Under the pieces are notes generated by a model. The model saw nothing but the letters and a program-made list of their open reading frames with translations, did not search any database and was not told where the DNA came from. Shown piece by piece: positions 24,170 to 33,456 of a stretch of DNA of 41,189 nt; the stretch's first letter is position 1, and every line of letters begins with the position of its first letter. The stretch is taken from positions 1 to 41,189 of the forward strand of contig JAEDNK010000002.1 of assembly GCA_016302545.1 (NCBI GenBank), given 5' to 3'. The stretch is from Bacillota bacterium (GTDB lineage: Bacteria; Bacillota; Clostridia; Peptostreptococcales; Anaerovoracaceae). The translations under genes and the position numbers were made by a program.

Positions 24170-24520
24170 TCGGGTAGAGCAGACAATCGCGTACACCATT
24201 GTTGGTGTATGAGGAAAGTCCGGGCTCCACAGGGCAAGGGTGCCGGATAACGTCCGGCGTAGGTAACTATAGGGAAAGTGCAACAGAAACATTCCGCCGA
24301 AACAGTACGGCTGTGGTAAGGTTGAAATGGTGAGGTAAGAGCTCACCGGCGGCATGGAGACATGCCGGCCGTGTAAACCCCACCCGGAGCAAGACCAAAC
24401 AGGGCGAGGAAGGCGGCTGCCCGTCGCCTGCCCGTAAGGTAGGTCGCTGGAGCCTGTCAGCAATGGCAGGTCGAGATAGATGATTGTCAAATACAGAACC
24501 CGGCTTATAGCTCTGCCCGG
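24170..24520 (+). ncRNA. rnpB: RNase P RNA (bacterial A-type)
   Basis: This is the catalytic RNA that cuts the 5' leader from tRNA precursors. The universally conserved segments are present in order: GAGGAAAGTCCGGGCTCC near 24211, GTGCAACAGAAA, CACCCGGAGCAAGACCAAA, CGAGATAGATGATTGTC and ACAGAACCCGGCTTATAG near the 3' end. The terminal helix P1 pairs CGGGTAGAGC (24171-24180) with GCTCTGCCCG (24510-24519). The layout is the ancestral A type rather than the B type of Bacillus. Exact ends are set from the P1 pairing and may be off by a few bases. Confidence 0.95.
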
Positions 24521-24527
24521 GTTTTTT
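24497..24527 (+). terminator. Terminator at the 3' end of rnpB
   Basis: AACCCGG (24497-24503) can pair with CCGGGTT (24517-24523), and six T residues follow (24522-24527). The convergent release-factor gene ends seven bases further on. Confidence 0.7.
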
Positions 24528-24533
24528 ATTTTA

Positions 24534-26111
24534 TTAAAACTGCTTTACCTGCAGCGCCTCCACCAGCTTAATGTCTCCGTGCTTTTCCGCAAAGTAGTTG
24601 AGAGTGAACTGGTTGGCAAAGAGGATGATAGGCCTTTCAAAGTGGTCGAACACAAGCATGGTTCTGGAATCGAGAACGTCCTTTACCTTTTCGATATCGT
24701 CCGTTTCAACCCAGCGGGCTACGCTGAAGTCAAGTCTGTCCATGCGGATTTCAGCGTTATACTCGTTTTTAAGTCTGTATTCAAAAACCTCAAACTGGAG
24801 CTGACCTACTGCACCGATGACGACCTCGTTATACTGGTTTCTGTAAACCTGTATTGCTCCCTCCTGAGCCAGCTGATCCACGCCTTTCTGGAACTGCTTT
24901 GCTTTCATAGTGTTTTTAGGGGTAACCAGTGCAAAGAGCTCCGGCGGGAAGGTAGGCAGCGGCTCGAAGAAAAGAGGCTCCTTAGTGGTGGTAAGGGTAT
25001 CGCCTATCTGATAATTTCCCGTGTCGTATATACCTATAATGTCTCCGGCAATAGCCTTGTCAACGGTTTCACGCTCGTTTGCCATGAGCATTGTAGACTG
25101 GGCCAGCTTCATTTCCTTGCCTGTTCTGGAAAGCCTTACGCTCATGCCCCGCTCAAAGGTGCCCGAGCAGATGCGTAGAAAGGCCAGCCTGTCACGGTGT
25201 GCAGGGTTCATGTTAGCCTGAATCTTGAAAATAAAGCCGCTGAAAAAGTCATCCGTAGGATATACTTCACCGTCAGTTGTCTTGCGGGGGCCCGGAGCAG
25301 GGGACATATCAAGGAAATGATTGAGGAAAGGTATAGTTCCGAAGTCTGCAAGGGCAGACCCGAAGAACACAGGGGAAAGCTTTCCACGGGAAATGAGCTC
25401 CATATCAAATTCGTTGCCTGCTCCCTGAATAAGCTCTATTTCGTCGCGAAGGGCTGACAGATTATAGCCTGCCACTTCGCTTTCAAGCTCAGACCCGAAG
25501 ACGCCGTCAGCACCCAGCTGTATGGTTTTGCCGGCCTTATATAAATGCACCTCGTTTTTTAAGATGTCGTATATTCCTTCAAAGTTAAGTCCGTTTCCGA
25601 TAGGCCATGTCACAGGAACGGAAGGCAGTCCAAGCACATCCTCAAGCTCCTGAACAAGGTCAAAGGGCTCTCTGGTCTCTCTGTCCAGCTTGTTAATGAA
25701 GGTAAAGATTGGAATACCGCGCATGGAGCAGACCTTAAAAAGCTTCTTGGTCTGCGCCTCTATACCCTTGGCGCCGTCGATTACCATCACCGCACTGTCT
25801 ACCGATGTAAGAATGCGATAGGTATCTTCACCGAAGTCGTTATGGCCCGGCGTGTCCATAATGGAAATAACCTTGCCTGCATAATCAAACTGCATGACGG
25901 AGGAGGTAACGGAAATACCCCTCTGCTTTTCTATTTCCATCCAGTCAGACGTTGCAAATTTGCTGTTTCTTCTGGCCTTTACGGTTCCCGCCTCACGGAT
26001 TGCGCCGCCGTGAAGCAGAAGCTTCTCTGTGAGTGTTGTTTTACCTGCGTCAGGGTGGGATATGATGCCGAATATTCTTCGGGACTGTATTTCCTCTAAT
26101 CTGGTTGACAT
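24534..26111 (-). CDS. prfC: Peptide chain release factor 3
   Basis: The 525-residue translational GTPase helps recycle class I release factors from the ribosome after termination. The G-domain motifs are GIISHPDAGKTTLTEKLL (G1), the switch I region with RGISVTSSVMQFDY, DTPGHNDFGEDTYR (G3) and NKLDRE (G4). The EF-G-like domains II and III follow, and the RF3-specific end MLVFDHFERPIILFANQFTLNY-like region is complete. The length is normal. Most RF3 proteins read HEDF in the third motif, and here it is HNDF. The transcript starts from the promoter at 26179-26206 and has a leader of about 60 bases. Confidence 0.96.
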   Translation of the reverse strand: MSTRLEEIQSRRIFGIISHPDAGKTTLTEKLLLHGGAIREAGTVKARRNSKFATSDWMEIEKQRGISVTSSVMQFDYAGKVISIMDTPGHNDFGEDTYRILTSVDSAVMVIDGAKGIEAQTKKLFKVCSMRGIPIFTFINKLDRETREPFDLVQELEDVLGLPSVPVTWPIGNGLNFEGIYDILKNEVHLYKAGKTIQLGADGVFGSELESEVAGYNLSALRDEIELIQGAGNEFDMELISRGKLSPVFFGSALADFGTIPFLNHFLDMSPAPGPRKTTDGEVYPTDDFFSGFIFKIQANMNPAHRDRLAFLRICSGTFERGMSVRLSRTGKEMKLAQSTMLMANERETVDKAIAGDIIGIYDTGNYQIGDTLTTTKEPLFFEPLPTFPPELFALVTPKNTMKAKQFQKGVDQLAQEGAIQVYRNQYNEVVIGAVGQLQFEVFEYRLKNEYNAEIRMDRLDFSVARWVETDDIEKVKDVLDSRTMLVFDHFERPIILFANQFTLNYFAEKHGDIKLVEALQVKQF

Positions 26112-26178
26112 AAGTTCTCCTTCTATTTATATTTAATGTAATTTCAAGCATAGCGTTGCCTTTTTTGTCACAACCTCT

Positions 26179-26206
26179 ATCATAACATAAATTTTGAATT
26201 TGTAAA
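26179..26206 (-). promoter_or_regulatory. Promoter of prfC
   Basis: On the minus strand TTTACA (26201-26206) and TATGAT (26179-26184) are spaced by 16 bases. It is divergent from the MATE promoter, with the two sites about 22 bases apart. Confidence 0.65.
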
Positions 26207-26227
26207 CTGATTTTCACATGGATTACA

Positions 26228-26256
26228 TTGTATTCTAAACAGAAATGATGTATAAT
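26228..26256 (+). promoter_or_regulatory. Promoter of the MATE exporter gene
   Basis: TTGTAT (26228-26233) and a perfect TATAAT (26251-26256) are spaced by 17 bases. The coding start is about 40 bases beyond the expected transcript start. Confidence 0.75.
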
Positions 26257-26302
26257 AAACAAATTCGCGATTTTACATATTAACACGAAAGGTGAAGCAT
26301 AT

Positions 26303-27688
26303 ATGACAGAGGAAAAAACAAAAGAAACAGAGACAGAAATAACGGCGGAAAACAAGATGGGCACCATGCCTGTACGCAAGCTATTGGTGAGCATGGCATG
26401 GCCGGCGGTGCTTTCCATGACTATAAGCGCGCTGTATAATGTGGTAGACAGCATTTTTGTAGCCCAGTTAAGCGAGGACGCGCTGACAGCCGTATCGATT
26501 GTAAATCCCATACAGATGCTTATAATCGCTCTTTCCGTAGGCAGCGGTGTGGGAATCAACTCCTTGATAGCCAGAAGACTTGGAGCAGGAAGGCAGCAGG
26601 AGGCTAATCAGGCGGCCTCAACGGGTATCAGAATAGGAATAATAAATTACCTTATATTTTTTATAGTCGGTTTGCTTGTTACAGCACCTTTTGTAGGCTC
26701 ATATGCGGAAAAAGGGACATATATTTTTGACGCGGCACGATCCTATATGATGATAGTGTGTATAGGTTCTCTTTTCCTGAATATACAGGTGGTCATAGAG
26801 AAAATACTCCAGTCCACGGGAAACATGATCGCCCCTATGATATGCTCTCTGACAGGAGCCGTTGTAAACATAGTTTTGGACCCTATACTCATCTTCGGAT
26901 TTTTGGGAATGCCTGAACTCGGAGTGGCGGGAGCTGCCATAGCTACCGTTTCCGGTCAGATGTGCGGTATGATAGTAGGCGTGATAATAATGATAAGAGG
27001 CGAACACCTGGTAAATGTAAAATTAAGAGGATTTAAACTGAATTGGAACATCGTACTGGATATATACAAGGTAGGTCTGCCGTCGATCATTATGCAGTCC
27101 ATAGGCTCTCTTATGCTTATACTTTACAACATGATTCTCGTGGCATACTCTACCACGGCGGTTGCAGTGCTGGGAATATATTTCAAAATCCAGTCCTTCG
27201 TATTTATGCCTGTCTTCGGGCTCAACCAGGGAGCTATGCCGATCATGGGATATAATTACGGTGCGAGAGATAAAAAAAGACTGATGGACACTTACAAGGA
27301 AGGGCTGAAGATTGCCCTTATTGTCATGGGACTTGGACTGCTCCTATTCCAGCTTTTACCCGGAGGACTGCTTAAAATGTTCGATGCATCCCCTGAAATG
27401 CTGAGGATAGGCGTACCGGCACTGAGGATTATCAGCCTCTGTTTCCTGCCTGCCGCCTTCGGCATCATTTCCTCCACAATGTTTCAGGCCACAGGCCACG
27501 GTATGCTGAGCCTGTTTGCTTCACTTCTGAGGCAGCTTTTAGGCATACTGCCGCTGGCGTATATACTTATAAGGGTAGGGGGAGTTACTCTTTCGTGGGC
27601 CTCCTTCCCGCTGGCAGAGATAATAGGTCTCACTTACAGTGCCGTTATGATGAGGTGGCTTTACAAAAAGGAAATATCGAAGCTGTAG
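26303..27688 (+). CDS. MATE-family multidrug/toxin exporter
   Basis: This 461-residue membrane protein has twelve predicted helices in two similar halves. The first half begins MPVRKLLVSMAWPAVLSMTISALYNVVDSIFVAQLSEDALTAVS-like text, the standard MATE opening with the conserved Asp in VVDSIFVA. The second half has the matching KVGLPSIIMQSIGS and GLNQGAMPIMGYNYGARD motifs. MATE proteins expel cationic drugs or metabolites in exchange for sodium or protons. The first 30 residues are an acidic, threonine-rich cytoplasmic leader (EEKTKETETEITAENK). It is a single-gene unit; the convergent gene ends seven bases after its stop and no clear terminator lies between them. Confidence 0.92.
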   Translation: MTEEKTKETETEITAENKMGTMPVRKLLVSMAWPAVLSMTISALYNVVDSIFVAQLSEDALTAVSIVNPIQMLIIALSVGSGVGINSLIARRLGAGRQQEANQAASTGIRIGIINYLIFFIVGLLVTAPFVGSYAEKGTYIFDAARSYMMIVCIGSLFLNIQVVIEKILQSTGNMIAPMICSLTGAVVNIVLDPILIFGFLGMPELGVAGAAIATVSGQMCGMIVGVIIMIRGEHLVNVKLRGFKLNWNIVLDIYKVGLPSIIMQSIGSLMLILYNMILVAYSTTAVAVLGIYFKIQSFVFMPVFGLNQGAMPIMGYNYGARDKKRLMDTYKEGLKIALIVMGLGLLLFQLLPGGLLKMFDASPEMLRIGVPALRIISLCFLPAAFGIISSTMFQATGHGMLSLFASLLRQLLGILPLAYILIRVGGVTLSWASFPLAEIIGLTYSAVMMRWLYKKEISKL

Positions 27689-27694
27689 CCCCTG

Positions 27695-28243
27695 CTATAT
27701 GGCTTCGTCGCGAGCTCTCGAATCCATCTCAACAAGGTCATAGATAAGAGGGTCGCGGATAAGGTGGGACCACACGGTGTAGGTGGCTTTGACGAAATCG
27801 TCGTTAAGGGGAATTTGCTGCTCGATTAGAGGACATTCATAGGGAAGTTCCTCATCATTGTATACAAGCTCAAGAAGCCCTTCCTCAGAAATGTAGGGAG
27901 AAAGGGGATATGTTCTGCACTGAAAAGGTCTCATGCTGCGGGGACATACAGGAGGTGTCTTGCATTTGACAAAGTAAACGGGACCTGTCCAGCTTTCGGG
28001 AAACTCGTAATCCTCTGCGGCCTCAACGGTCCAGCAGAGCCAGTCAGCTTTTTTATTATGAATTTTGTGTTCGCCGGGATAGAGGTAGATTCCAAGATCT
28101 TCTTCTGTCCCGTCTTTTTCTGCGTCGCCGCAGGTGCAGCAGGCGGCACCGCAAAGCCTGCCGCAGTCGCCGTCTATGGGCGAAACTCTGTCGAGAAGCC
28201 TGTAAATGGCTTTCCACGTTCTTTTTTTAATAATACTTTTCAT
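27695..28243 (-). CDS. YkgJ-like cysteine-cluster protein of unknown function
   Basis: The 182-residue soluble protein has a cysteine cluster near residues 26-38 (GDCGRLCGAACCTCGD). Later segments are FVKCKTPPVCPRSMRPFQCRTYPLSP, here split for reading as CKTPPVCP and RPFQCRTYPL. The Cys cluster followed by RP..CR.YPL resembles the CxxCxxCC (UPF0153/YkgJ) family, which is thought to bind zinc or iron. The conserved C-terminus (TYTVWSHLIRDPLIYDLV) suggests a real, selected protein. I set the start at ATG 28243, because a good promoter lies only seven bases upstream; two longer starts (28294, 28324) would place coding sequence over that promoter. The function is unknown. Confidence 0.72.
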   Translation of the reverse strand: MKSIIKKRTWKAIYRLLDRVSPIDGDCGRLCGAACCTCGDAEKDGTEEDLGIYLYPGEHKIHNKKADWLCWTVEAAEDYEFPESWTGPVYFVKCKTPPVCPRSMRPFQCRTYPLSPYISEEGLLELVYNDEELPYECPLIEQQIPLNDDFVKATYTVWSHLIRDPLIYDLVEMDSRARDEAI

Positions 28244-28250
28244 GACTGAA

Positions 28251-28279
28251 AGTATATCAGCAGTGGTGAAAATTGGCAA
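28251..28279 (-). promoter_or_regulatory. Promoter immediately upstream of the YkgJ-like gene
   Basis: On the minus strand TTGCCA (28274-28279) and TATACT (28251-28256) are spaced by exactly 17 bases. Seven bases separate the -10 box from the ATG at 28243, so the transcript would start at or next to the A of ATG, giving a leaderless message. Confidence 0.5.
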
Positions 28280-28331
28280 GAACTTTAGCAACATTTTAAC
28301 CCGCCGATTTCTACAAATTATCACATTTTAA

Positions 28332-28340
28332 TGTTACAAT
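28332..28340 (+). promoter_or_regulatory. Extended -10 promoter of the activase-like gene
   Basis: TGTTACAAT is an extended -10 element identical to the one before the M16 gene. A weak TACAAA lies at the -35 position (28312-28317). The expected transcript starts about 40 bases before the coding start. Confidence 0.5.
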
Positions 28341-28386
28341 AAGGCATTATTAACTTAACAAATTCAGTACATAAAAGAGGTAATTG

Positions 28387-31300
28387 ATGAGACTTGGAAT
28401 TGATGTAGGTTCGACTACCGTTAAGCTGGTCCTGATTGATGAAAACGACAATATTCTGTATCAGAAATATGAGAGGCACATGTCAAGCGTATTCAGCAAG
28501 GTAAGCCAGCTGCTGACGGAAATGATGGAAGAAACGGGAGATATAAACGTCAAAACTGTAATAACCGGTTCGGGCGGACTTGCTTTGGCAGATACCATAG
28601 AGGCTAAATTTGAACAGGAGGTCGTAACCTGTTCCCTTGCCGTTCAAAAGCTTATTCCACAGACCGATGTAGTAATAGAGCTGGGCGGAGAGGACGCCAA
28701 GATCACTTTTTTCGGAAGCACGGTAGAGCAGAGAATGAACGGAACCTGTGCAGGGGGAACGGGCGCTTTCATAGACCAGATGGCAATACTCCTTAATACG
28801 GATGCAGACGGATTAAATGAAGCAGCAAAGGATTACACCATTATTTATCCTATTGCGGCACGCTGCGGAGTTTTCGCCAAGACTGATATACAGCCGCTGA
28901 TTAACGAAGGAGCACCCATTGAGAACCTTGCCGCATCAATTTTTCAGGCGGTTGTCAATCAGACCATCAGCGGACTTGCCTGCGGCCGCAGGATAAAAGG
29001 AAATGTTGCATTTCTGGGAGGCCCCCTTACATATATGTCGGAGCTTAGAAAGAGATTCATAGAAACTCTGGAGCTTGCGCCTGACGAGGTGATTTTCCCT
29101 GAAAAATCCAAATATTTTGTAGCTCTGGGAGCGGCTTTCATGGCAGAAAACTGTCAGGAAGTAAGTCTTTCAGCTCTTCTTGAAAGAGTTGAAAATGTGG
29201 ACCCTCTGGCATCTGCGTCTACCAAAAGAGTAGAGCCTCTTTTTAAGGACAGGGCGGAGTATGAGGAGTTTAAAGCAAGACATAACAAGGCAAAGATTAA
29301 GAGAAAACCTTTAAATGAGTGTGAGGGTGCACTTTTTCTCGGTATAGACGCAGGCTCCACTACTACCAAAGCTGCTTTAATAGATAAGGACCAGAACCTG
29401 GTATATTCCTATTACAGGAATAACGAAGGAGACCCCCTCGAAGCGACCAGAGAGCTTTTGACCGAGCTGTACAGACTTATGCCGTCAGGCTGCTGGATAG
29501 GAAACACCACAGTTACAGGCTATGGTGAGGGGCTGATTAAAGCCGGGTTTAATGCCGATTACGGAATAATAGAGACCATGGCACACTATAAGGCTGCCGA
29601 GGAATTTTTGCCGGGTGTGGATTTTATACTTGACATAGGCGGTCAGGATATGAAGTGCATGAAGATTAAGGACGGCGCAATCTACCACATAATGCTTAAC
29701 GAGGCGTGTTCATCGGGCTGCGGCTCCTTCATAGAGACCTATGCAAAGTCTGTGGATATGAAAGTAGAGGATTTTGCGCGGATAGGACTGATGTCACTGC
29801 ATCCTGTGGATCTGGGCACCCGCTGTACCGTGTTCATGAATTCCATGGTAAAACAAGCTCAAAAAGAGGGAGCAGGTATAGGCGATATTGCAGCCGGACT
29901 GTCCTATTCGGTTATAAAAAATGCCCTTTACAAGGTTATAAAATTGAGAAACCCTGAGGATGCAGGGGAAAAAATCGTCGTTCAGGGAGGGACTTTCCTA
30001 AACGAATCCGTTTTAAGAGCTATCGAAAAGGTTCTGGGAAAAGAGGTTGTCCGCCCCGACATAGCAGGAATAATGGGCGCCTACGGATGTGCGCTCAACT
30101 CCCTTTCAAACTGGGAGGAGGGCCACAGGTCCGGTCTTATTCACGCTGAGGACCTTATAGCTTTCAGAGTCGGCAGCAGCAACGCAAGGTGTGCGGGCTG
30201 TGAAAACAGATGTATGCTTACCGTAACCAAATTTAATGACGGAAGCAGATTTATAACCGGCAACAGATGCGAGAAGGGCGAGGGCAAAAAGAGCGCTGCG
30301 GCAGAGCTTCCTGACTTATACGAATATAAGCTTCACAGGCTCTTTGACTACGAACCTCTTTCGGAGGAAGATGCGCCGAGAGGCAGCGTTGCCATACCGA
30401 GAGTGCTGAATATGTATGAGGACTATCCTTTCTGGTTTACCTTCTTTACGAAGCTGGGATGGAGAGTAGTACTCTCACCGATGTCATCAAAGGAGCTTTA
30501 CGAAAGGGGAATGGATACCATTTCTTCCGACACTGCATGTTATCCTGCCAAGCTGGTTCACGGACACATCAAGGTCCTTGTGGAAATGGGAGAAGAATGG
30601 ATTTTCTATCCGTGTATCAACTACGAGCAAAAGGAGGATGAGGACGCGCCTAATCACTATAACTGCCCTATTGTTGCCACCTACCCTGAGGTTATAGCCA
30701 ACAACATGAATGAAATATTTGAGGAGGAAGGAGTAGAGTTTACCCACGACTTCCTGCCTTATGATGATGATAAGCGTCTGGCAGAGAGACTTTACGCCCT
30801 GCTTGAAGGCAGGGGAGTGAAAATATCAAAATCCGAAGTCAGAGCCGCCGTGGAGGCTGCCCGCAGGGAACAGAAGGCATTTAAAAAGGATGTGGAGGCT
30901 GAAGGCAGACGAGCTATTGAATACGCCCGCCGGCATGGAAAGAAAATAATAGTGCTTTCGGGTCGCCCGTATCATTTGGATACCGAAATCAACCACGGAA
31001 TCAACAAGATGATTACCTCCTATGATATGGTCGTTGTATCTGAAGACTCCATATGCAATATGAAAAAGCTGCCTCGTCCTATCAGAGTACTGGACCAGTG
31101 GGTATATCACTCAAGGCTATATAAAGCGGCCAATGTGGTTGGAACAATGGACGATGCAGAGCTTGTTCAGCTTAACTCCTTTGGCTGCGGAGTGGATGCG
31201 GTTACCACTGATGAGGTGGAGGAGATACTGGAAAACTCCGGCAAGCTTTACACCGTACTTAAGATAGATGAAGGAAACAACCTTGGCGCTATCAGGATAA

Positions 31301-32607
31301 GAATAAGGTCCCTTAAAGCCGCTATGGAGGAAAGGGAGAAAAACGGGATAAAGGCAAAGCACAGTGAAAAGCCTTTTGAAAGGAAGCTCTTTACCGAGGA
31401 AATGAGAAAGGATTACACCCTTTTGGTTCCCCAGATGTCGCCTATACACTTCCAGTACCTTGAAGTTGCCCTCAGAGAAAGCGGATATAACGCCGTAGTG
31501 ATTCCTACGGTGGATAAGGATGCAGTAGATGAAGGTCTAAAATATGTCAATAACGACGCCTGCTATCCTACGCTGGTAACACTGGGCAAGATGATAAGCG
31601 CTCTTAAATCGGGAGATTACGACCTTGACAGGACGGCTCTTATAATGTCGCAGACAGGAGGGGGCTGCAGAGCCAGCAACTACATAGCACTTCTGAGGAA
31701 GGCGCTTAAGGATCTGGGTATGGAGCAGATTCCCGTAGTATCATTTAACATGGTGGGACTGGAAGCAAACCCGGGCTTTAAGATAGACATAGAAATGGGT
31801 AAACGCCTGATAATGGCGGCAATCTACGGAGACCTTTTTCAGAGGCTGCTCTATGCGACCAGACCTTACGAAGAGACTGCCGGCTCCGCAGAAGCTATTA
31901 TGAAAAAGTACGAGCCTCAGATTTTCCAAAACTGCAAGGACGGAAAGCTGAGCACCTTCAAAAAGCTTATTTCTCAGATTATCGCAGACTACGACGCACT
32001 GCCTCTTAAGGAGATTAAAAAGCCAAAGGTTGGTGTAGTTGGTGAAATTTTGGTAAAGTATCACCCTGACGCTAACAACAACATCGTTGACATAATAGAA
32101 AACGAAGGCGGCGAAGCTGTTGTTCTCGATTTAATCGACTTTTTCCTTTACGGCATGTACAGCAAGAAGTTCAACTACGAGAAGCTTTCCGGCTCCTATA
32201 AGCAATATAAGCTCAACGAGCTTGGCATAGATTTAATCGAGTGGTTCAGAAAGCCTATGAGGGAGGCACTCAGAGAAAGCAAACGCTTTGACGAGCCTTC
32301 ATACATCGAACATACTGCTGAAGAAGCATCACAGATAGCTTCAATAGGTAATCAGTGCGGCGAAGGGTGGCTTCTCACAGGTGAAATGATAGAGCTTATA
32401 AAGAGCGGAGCCACTAATATAGCCTGTCTCCAGCCTTTTGCATGTCTGCCTAATCATGTAACGGGAAAAGGCATGATGAAAGCAATCAGGGAACGTTTTC
32501 CAAAGGCAAACATCGTGGCTATTGACTACGACCCGGGCGCCAGCAACGTAAACCAGCTTAACAGAATCAAGCTGATGATGTCTCAGGCACACAAGAACAT
32601 GGAATAA
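28387..32607 (+). CDS. Giant acyl-CoA dehydratase activase-related protein (double ASKHA, DUF2229, HgdB-like)
   Basis: This 1406-residue cytoplasmic protein contains two BadF/HgdC-type ATPase domains in tandem. The first (residues 1-260) has GIDVGSTTVKL, GGEDAKITFF near residue 100 and NGTCAGGTGAFIDQMA with its cysteine at 121. The second (from 319) has GIDAGSTTTKAALID, GGQDMKCMK near 418 and NEACSSGCGSF with cysteines at 441 and 445. A DUF2229 part follows (about 660-880), then a 2-hydroxyglutaryl-CoA dehydratase-component-like region with QTGGGCRASNYIALLRKAL. HgdC-type activators use ATP and a [4Fe-4S] cluster to push low-potential electrons onto dehydratases or benzoyl-CoA reductases. No dehydratase genes are in the window, so its partner is unknown. 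AGAGG precedes ATG 28387; an in-frame TTG lies one codon earlier. Confidence 0.88.
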   Translation: MRLGIDVGSTTVKLVLIDENDNILYQKYERHMSSVFSKVSQLLTEMMEETGDINVKTVITGSGGLALADTIEAKFEQEVVTCSLAVQKLIPQTDVVIELGGEDAKITFFGSTVEQRMNGTCAGGTGAFIDQMAILLNTDADGLNEAAKDYTIIYPIAARCGVFAKTDIQPLINEGAPIENLAASIFQAVVNQTISGLACGRRIKGNVAFLGGPLTYMSELRKRFIETLELAPDEVIFPEKSKYFVALGAAFMAENCQEVSLSALLERVENVDPLASASTKRVEPLFKDRAEYEEFKARHNKAKIKRKPLNECEGALFLGIDAGSTTTKAALIDKDQNLVYSYYRNNEGDPLEATRELLTELYRLMPSGCWIGNTTVTGYGEGLIKAGFNADYGIIETMAHYKAAEEFLPGVDFILDIGGQDMKCMKIKDGAIYHIMLNEACSSGCGSFIETYAKSVDMKVEDFARIGLMSLHPVDLGTRCTVFMNSMVKQAQKEGAGIGDIAAGLSYSVIKNALYKVIKLRNPEDAGEKIVVQGGTFLNESVLRAIEKVLGKEVVRPDIAGIMGAYGCALNSLSNWEEGHRSGLIHAEDLIAFRVGSSNARCAGCENRCMLTVTKFNDGSRFITGNRCEKGEGKKSAAAELPDLYEYKLHRLFDYEPLSEEDAPRGSVAIPRVLNMYEDYPFWFTFFTKLGWRVVLSPMSSKELYERGMDTISSDTACYPAKLVHGHIKVLVEMGEEWIFYPCINYEQKEDEDAPNHYNCPIVATYPEVIANNMNEIFEEEGVEFTHDFLPYDDDKRLAERLYALLEGRGVKISKSEVRAAVEAARREQKAFKKDVEAEGRRAIEYARRHGKKIIVLSGRPYHLDTEINHGINKMITSYDMVVVSEDSICNMKKLPRPIRVLDQWVYHSRLYKAANVVGTMDDAELVQLNSFGCGVDAVTTDEVEEILENSGKLYTVLKIDEGNNLGAIRIRIRSLKAAMEEREKNGIKAKHSEKPFERKLFTEEMRKDYTLLVPQMSPIHFQYLEVALRESGYNAVVIPTVDKDAVDEGLKYVNNDACYPTLVTLGKMISALKSGDYDLDRTALIMSQTGGGCRASNYIALLRKALKDLGMEQIPVVSFNMVGLEANPGFKIDIEMGKRLIMAAIYGDLFQRLLYATRPYEETAGSAEAIMKKYEPQIFQNCKDGKLSTFKKLISQIIADYDALPLKEIKKPKVGVVGEILVKYHPDANNNIVDIIENEGGEAVVLDLIDFFLYGMYSKKFNYEKLSGSYKQYKLNELGIDLIEWFRKPMREALRESKRFDEPSYIEHTAEEASQIASIGNQCGEGWLLTGEMIELIKSGATNIACLQPFACLPNHVTGKGMMKAIRERFPKANIVAIDYDPGASNVNQLNRIKLMMSQAHKNME

Positions 32608-32623
32608 ATTTTCCCTAAACACC

Positions 32624-32652
32624 TTGAAAAACAAGCAGCACTATTGTATAAT
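32624..32652 (+). promoter_or_regulatory. Promoter of the YebC-family gene
   Basis: TTGAAA (32624-32629) and TATAAT (32647-32652) are spaced by 17 bases, a near-consensus promoter just after the activase stop. The coding start is about 40 bases beyond the expected transcript start. Confidence 0.8.
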
Positions 32653-32698
32653 GACTTAGTCGAAATTATAATAATAAACTAAGTTAGGAGGTGTCTCC

Positions 32699-33427
32699 AT
32701 GGGAAGACACGGTACAATAGCAGGAAGGAAAGCCGCACAGGACTCTAAAAGAGCCGCAATGTTCACTAAATATGCGAGAGCCATTACAGTAGCAGCGAAA
32801 GCCGGCGGAGACCCTGAGTACAATGCAACATTAAGACTGGCAATTGAAAAAGCCAAGGCAATTTCAATGCCTAACGATAATATTACAAGAGCTATTAAAA
32901 AGGGCACAGGCGAACTGGCCGGTGAGTCATACGAAGAACTCAGCTTTGAGGGCTACGGCGTAGGAGGCGTTGCCGTTATTGTTGAGGCTCTTACGGATAA
33001 CAACAACAGAACCACTTCTGCGGTAAGATCTACCTTTGATAAATACGGCGGAAACCTGGGCACTCCGGGATGCGTTTCATACATGTTTTCAAGAAAGGGC
33101 ATTATTGTTATCGAAAAGGATGACAATATCGATGAGGATGCTCTCCTTGAAGCCGCTCTTGAAGCGGGAGCAGATGATATGGTTACTCACGAGGACAGCT
33201 TTGAAATCGTAACTGAGCCGTCAGCTTACACCGATGTACATCACGCTCTTTTAGATGCCGGATATGAGATTGCTGAATCCGATGTGGAGTATGTGCCTTC
33301 AATGGAAGCGGCACCGTCAGACCCGCAGGATATAGCCAAGCTTGCGAAGATGATCGAGATACTGGAGGACAATGACGACGTTCAGAAGGTATATACAAAT
33401 TGTTCCATCGATCTTTATGAGGAATAA
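32699..33427 (+). CDS. YebC/PmpR-family protein
   Basis: The 242-residue protein is highly conserved and shows the family opening MGRHGTIAGRKAAQDSKRAA, close to the usual GHSKW...K...D.K. The stretch FTKYARAITVAAKAGG, IEKAKAISMPNDNITRAIKKG and RSTFDKYGGNLGTPGCVSYMF follow. Family members act as DNA-binding regulators, and recent work links the group to relief of ribosome stalling at proline stretches, so either role is possible here. The first motif reads GRHGTI in place of GHSKWANI, typical of the clostridial branch. TAGGAGGTGT before the ATG is a very strong ribosome site. It has its own promoter and is followed by the likely 6S RNA. Confidence 0.93.
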   Translation: MGRHGTIAGRKAAQDSKRAAMFTKYARAITVAAKAGGDPEYNATLRLAIEKAKAISMPNDNITRAIKKGTGELAGESYEELSFEGYGVGGVAVIVEALTDNNNRTTSAVRSTFDKYGGNLGTPGCVSYMFSRKGIIVIEKDDNIDEDALLEAALEAGADDMVTHEDSFEIVTEPSAYTDVHHALLDAGYEIAESDVEYVPSMEAAPSDPQDIAKLAKMIEILEDNDDVQKVYTNCSIDLYEE

Positions 33428-33456
33428 ATAAGGTGCGTTTAACCTAAAATATTATT

